Below are positions 5,435 through 7,903 of a stretch of DNA of 7,903 nucleotides, piece after piece. Within the stretch, counting starts at the first letter, position 1. The number at the start of each line of letters is the position of its first letter. Source of the DNA: Methanomassiliicoccaceae archaeon (GTDB lineage Archaea; Thermoplasmatota; Thermoplasmata; Methanomassiliicoccales; Methanomethylophilaceae); contig WRKA01000146.1 of the NCBI GenBank assembly GCA_009778265.1, positions 1 through 7,903 of the forward strand, in the 5' to 3' direction. Both the position numbers and the translations under genes were made by a program. The notes beneath the pieces are model-generated. The model was not told the origin of the DNA. It ran no database searches and saw nothing but the letters and a program-made list of their open reading frames with translations.

Positions 5435-5442
5435 AATATAAA
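5435..5442 (-). promoter_or_regulatory. TATA box of the rnp4-yhbY-serS operon
   Basis: On the minus strand TTTATATT is centred about 28 nt upstream of ATG 5411. The expected start of transcription, near 5413, almost coincides with the start codon, implying a leaderless mRNA and deciding the start of rnp4. Confidence 0.65.
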
Positions 5443-5454
5443 TCATTCTCCGTT

Positions 5455-5467
5455 CCGGACCGTCCGG
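5455..5467. promoter_or_regulatory. 13-bp palindrome next to the rnp4 promoter
   Basis: CCGGAC and GTCCGG flank a single central C (5461), a perfect inverted repeat 12 bp upstream of the TATA box on the minus strand. The location suits an activator site, or it is chance in a GC-rich stretch. I saw no second copy nearby. Confidence 0.3.
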
Positions 5468-5593
5468 TCGATCTCGTCATATGTGCGGGTCCATTCATTT
5501 TTTCGTGCGTATTCGCTTCGGGTATGGGTCTCAGATACCGTTCAGGATCCGCAGCCATCCGTTGCCATAGAATTTCCGCGGACGCCGAATGCG

Positions 5594-5639
5594 AAAGAAA
5601 GAGGAGATAAGAAAAAAGGGGATCGGGCCGCCCGGCCCG
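5594..5639 (-). terminator. GC hairpin plus T tract after the LRR surface-protein gene
   Basis: About 20 nt after the stop, the minus strand has CGGGCC and GGCCCG (5639-5634 and 5629-5624) pairing over 6 bp around a 4-nt loop. ATCCCC, then TTTTTT (5617-5612) and more pyrimidine-rich sequence follow. This resembles a bacterial intrinsic terminator. In archaea the T tracts alone can stop polymerase, so the hairpin may instead protect the 3' end. Confidence 0.6.
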
Positions 5640-5659
5640 TTCGTTCATCACGGAGGACA

Positions 5660-7903
5660 TCAGGGCTTCTTCAGCAGGAAGAAGTATGCCGCGAAACCTA
5701 TGACCGCCACCGCCGCTACCGCGGCGACCGCGATCACGGTCATGCTCACTCCTCCGTTACTGTCGCCACCGCCGTTACTATCGTCGCCGCCCGGATAGGC
5801 CGGAACGAGGATCTTCAGCAGGTTGCTTTCATTACCGTCGCCGTCGGCGGCCTCGATATAGATGATGTGTGCCCCTGCCGTCAGGCCGGTGAGGGTGAGG
5901 GTATTCTCTCCGGCGATCATGGTATCTGTGAGTTCCGTATTGCCGATAAGGTCGCCGCTGTCGACCTTCTCGCCGTCGATCCGGTAATAATACGTTCCCG
6001 CACTGCTGCTGGTGAACGTTACCGTAACTTCCGTATCGGTACGGTCGACGGTCCCGATCGTGATCCGCAGTGTCCGTTGCGGGTAGAAGATGAGATCGTA
6101 TCCGTCCCATGCGATGGTCTGCTCGGTAACGGCATCCTCGTCCTCCATGAAGTTATTACTGACGTCTATTCTGTAATAGAACGCATCGGCGTTCAGCACA
6201 AGTTCCGTAAGGAGGTTGTTGCCGCACTCCAGATATTCCATATATTCAAGGCCGCTGACATCCAGTTCCGTAAGGAGGTTGTCGTAGCAGTACAACTCTC
6301 TCAGACCCGTACAGCCGCTCACGTTAAGTTGCGTAAGGAGGTTGCCACTGCAGTCCAGATCTTCCAGACCCGTACAGCCGCTCAGGTCCAGTTCCGTAAG
6401 GAGGTTGTCGTAGCAGTACAGTCCACGCAGACCCGTACAGCCGCTCACGTTGAGTTGCGTAAGGAGGTTGCCGTTACAGTAGAACCAGCTAAGCGAAGTG
6501 CAGCCCGATACGTTGATGGAACTTAGACACAGATCGCCCTCACCACTGTTGTCAAAGTCCAGATAGTCAAGCGATGTGCAGCCCGAAAGATCGAGATCTC
6601 CTCTTAAGGTAAGGCCCTCGTAGTATACATCGAACGCATAAAGCCGCGCCTCGCCCGAGACCCAGACCCAGTCCGTATATTTCCAGTTCACAGGATTAGC
6701 GTTCAGGTCCCATCCGAGTTCCGACAGATTGTTTCCCTGTAGTGCGAAAGCTTTCAGCTTATCCGCATCATGCTTGTTGTACGGAGAATCCTTCTGCGGG
6801 TAGAAAATGAGGTCGTAGTTGTCCCATTCAACGGTCTGCCCGGTGACGGCACTCTCATCCTTCATTAAGTTATATCTGACGTCTATGCTATCATAGGATG
6901 CACCGGCATCCAGCACAAGTCCCGTAAGGGAGTTGTCGTAGCAGTACAGATATTTCAGATCCGTACAGCCGCTCACATTCAGCGAGGTCAGAGAGTTGCC
7001 GCTGCAGTAGAGCCATATAAGCGATGTGCAGCCCGATACGCTGAGGGATGTCAGACCCGGGACGCCGTGACCGCTACCGTCAACATCAAGATACTCAAGC
7101 GATGTGCAGCCCGAAAGATCGAGATCTCCTGTCAGAGTTATGTTCGCACCGCATACGTCGAAATAATTAAGCCGCGCCTCGCCGGAGACCCAGATCCAAT
7201 CCGTATAATTCCATTCAAAGGGGATGCCGTCCAGGTCCCATCCGAGTTCAGAAAGGTTATTTCCCTGCGATGCGAAAGCTTTCAGTTTGTCGGCATCGTG
7301 CGCATTGTACGGAGAATTTTTCTGCGGATAGAAAATGAAGTCGCAGTTGTCCCATGTGACGGTCTGCCCGGTGACTGCATCCTCGTTCTCTATGAGGTTA
7401 AAACTTACGTTTATTTCGTAATAGGACGCGTGGGCGTTCAGCTCAAGTTCCGTAAGTGAGTTCCTGCTGCAGTCCAGGATGCTCATATTTGCGAGGCCGC
7501 TGATATCCAGTTCCGTAAGGAGGTTATTTTGGCAGTACAGATTTATAAGATCGGTACAGCCGCTGATATCCAGTTCCGTAAGGAGGTTGTCGTTGCAGTA
7601 GAACCATCTGAGCGATACGCATCCCGACACGTTGATGGAACTCAGACACAGATCACCGTCGCTTCTGTTGTCAAAGTCTATATATTCAAGCGATACACAG
7701 TCCGAAAGATCGAGATCGCCGGTCAGAGCAAGTCCCGCACCGCATACGCGGAATTCAGTAAGCCGCATCTTGCCCGAGACCTCGTCCCAATAAACATAGT
7801 CCCATTCTCCGGGATCGCCATCCAGGTCCCATCCGAGTTCCGACAGGTTATTTCCCTGCGATGCGAAAGCTTTCAGTTTGTCCACATCGTGCTTGTCGTA
7901 TGT
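5660..7903 (-). CDS. Modular leucine-rich-repeat surface protein, C-terminal part (5' end outside window)
   Basis: The visible 748 codons form three repeated LRR modules, then a beta-rich domain (TLRITIGTVDRT to ILVP) resembling Fn3/Ig-like folds, a Gly/Asp/Ser/Asn linker (GGDDSNGGGDSNGG), and a hydrophobic anchor MTVIAVAAVAAVAVIGFAAY ending in basic KKP. It is therefore probably held in the membrane with the repeats outside the cell. The LRR unit is about 21 residues, LTELDVSGCTxLxxLYCxxN, the type common in bacterial surface proteins. No catalytic motif is seen; an adhesion or binding role is inferred. A GTG at 7885 could be read as a start, but the frame continues to the window edge as TYDKHD, matching the linkers YNAHDA and YNKHDA before the other modules. 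The gene is thus truncated here, and any signal peptide is out of view. Transfer from gut bacteria is possible. Confidence 0.9.
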   Translation of the reverse strand, partial: TYDKHDVDKLKAFASQGNNLSELGWDLDGDPGEWDYVYWDEVSGKMRLTEFRVCGAGLALTGDLDLSDCVSLEYIDFDNRSDGDLCLSSINVSGCVSLRWFYCNDNLLTELDISGCTDLINLYCQNNLLTELDISGLANMSILDCSRNSLTELELNAHASYYEINVSFNLIENEDAVTGQTVTWDNCDFIFYPQKNSPYNAHDADKLKAFASQGNNLSELGWDLDGIPFEWNYTDWIWVSGEARLNYFDVCGANITLTGDLDLSGCTSLEYLDVDGSGHGVPGLTSLSVSGCTSLIWLYCSGNSLTSLNVSGCTDLKYLYCYDNSLTGLVLDAGASYDSIDVRYNLMKDESAVTGQTVEWDNYDLIFYPQKDSPYNKHDADKLKAFALQGNNLSELGWDLNANPVNWKYTDWVWVSGEARLYAFDVYYEGLTLRGDLDLSGCTSLDYLDFDNSGEGDLCLSSINVSGCTSLSWFYCNGNLLTQLNVSGCTGLRGLYCYDNLLTELDLSGCTGLEDLDCSGNLLTQLNVSGCTGLRELYCYDNLLTELDVSGLEYMEYLECGNNLLTELVLNADAFYYRIDVSNNFMEDEDAVTEQTIAWDGYDLIFYPQRTLRITIGTVDRTDTEVTVTFTSSSAGTYYYRIDGEKVDSGDLIGNTELTDTMIAGENTLTLTGLTAGAHIIYIEAADGDGNESNLLKILVPAYPGGDDSNGGGDSNGGVSMTVIAVAAVAAVAVIGFAAYFFLLKKP
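6077..6763 (-). repeat. LRR module 3, longest copy
   Basis: It opens with DKLKAFALQGNNLSELGWDL and closes with the IAWDGYDLIFYPQ block. It spans about 229 residues because it holds extra LRR units, including an internal 126-bp duplication. The closing block runs straight into the beta-rich domain, with no further DKLKAF opening. Confidence 0.8.
6212..6463 (-). repeat. Tandem 126-bp (42-residue) duplication inside module 3
   Basis: Two adjacent copies (6463-6338 and 6337-6212) each encode two LRR units. Both start LTQLNVSGCTGLR and share LYCYDNLLTELD. The first halves are nearly identical in DNA, the second halves have diverged (LSGCTGLEDLDC against VSGLEYMEYLEC), which points to a fairly recent unequal exchange. 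Confidence 0.75.
6764..7291 (-). repeat. LRR module 2
   Basis: This has the same opening (DKLKAFASQGNNLSELGWDL) and closing block (VTGQTVEWDNYDLIFYPQ) as module 1, but only about 176 residues. It has fewer LRR units and a changed loop (SGHGVPGL). Confidence 0.8.
7292..7882 (-). repeat. LRR module 1 (most upstream visible)
   Basis: The module begins DKLKAFASQGNNLSELGWDL, continues with a W-rich strand region and GDLDLSDC, then LRR units, and ends with VTGQTVTWDNCDFIFYPQ plus the linker to the next module. About 197 residues. Confidence 0.8.

Noticed and set aside
5443..5593. Possible tRNA or small RNA between the LRR gene and rnp4
   Set aside because: No T-loop-like GTTCGAATC or cloverleaf arms could be found; only short inverted repeats are present, such as GGTAT/ATACC at 5521-5539.
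5412..5660. N-terminal extension of rnp4 up to 5660 (83 further codons)
   Set aside because: It spans the LRR-gene terminator and the TATA box at 5435-5442, and Rpp21 proteins are normally about 100-120 residues.
5405..6526. Long plus-strand open frame of 373 codons opposite the LRR gene, with its own repeated peptide
   Set aside because: Its repeats are the mirror of the LRR repeats on the minus strand, it crosses the terminator and the rnp4 promoter, and it contains no recognisable domain.
6077..7882. Repeats as a CRISPR array or transposon ends
   Set aside because: The repeats are in frame, diverged, and encode regular LRR units; there are no uniform repeats with unique spacers and no transposase.
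7883..7885. GTG as the start of the LRR protein
   Set aside because: The frame is open to the window edge and reads TYDKHD, the same linker that precedes the other modules, so the GTG is an internal Val codon.

Overview
The window reads as archaeal DNA, most likely from a methanogen of the Methanomassiliicoccales/Thermoplasmata side of the Euryarchaeota and possibly gut-associated. Three things support an archaeon directly: an RNase P protein of the archaeal/eukaryotic Rpp21 type, the first codons of a mevalonate kinase (archaeal lipid synthesis), and promoters with archaeal TATA boxes. The order-level placement is my inference from the gene set and the bacterial-looking leucine-rich-repeat surface protein.

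Layout. Positions 57 to 1 (minus) hold the first 19 codons of a mevalonate kinase. Upstream of it, and packed tightly with it, are an unrecognised acidic protein (575-54) and a PLP-dependent class I/II aminotransferase (1704-580). These three form one leftward operon with a 4-nt gap and an ATGA stop/start overlap. A spacer of about 340 bp (1705-2045) carries the two divergent promoters and several short palindromes. Rightward from it run a 96-residue protein of unknown function (2046-2336) and a 379-residue HD-domain protein (2386-3525) that looks like a tandem duplication of a YfbR-type nucleotidase, with its first lobe degenerate.

From the right a second leftward operon converges on the HD gene: RNase P component 4 (5411-5094, probably leaderless), a YhbY/CRM-domain RNA-binding protein (5097-4804) and bacterial-type seryl-tRNA synthetase (4794-3532). 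It couples tRNA maturation, RNA/ribosome binding and tRNA charging. The convergent serS and HD genes are 6 bp apart, and their stop codons are the two ends of a perfect 12-bp palindrome.

The right third (5660-7903) is the 3' part of a large gene for a surface-anchored leucine-rich-repeat protein. It has three repeated modules, a beta-sandwich-like domain, a Gly/Ser/Asp linker and a C-terminal membrane anchor, and it is followed by a GC hairpin with a T tract. Its 5' end lies beyond the window.

I found no tRNA, rRNA, CRISPR array, transposase or phage gene. The most unusual items are the two-lobed HD protein, the modular LRR protein with its 8/13 cysteine ladder, and the palindrome-rich divergent promoter region. 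None of these amounts to proof of a new system.
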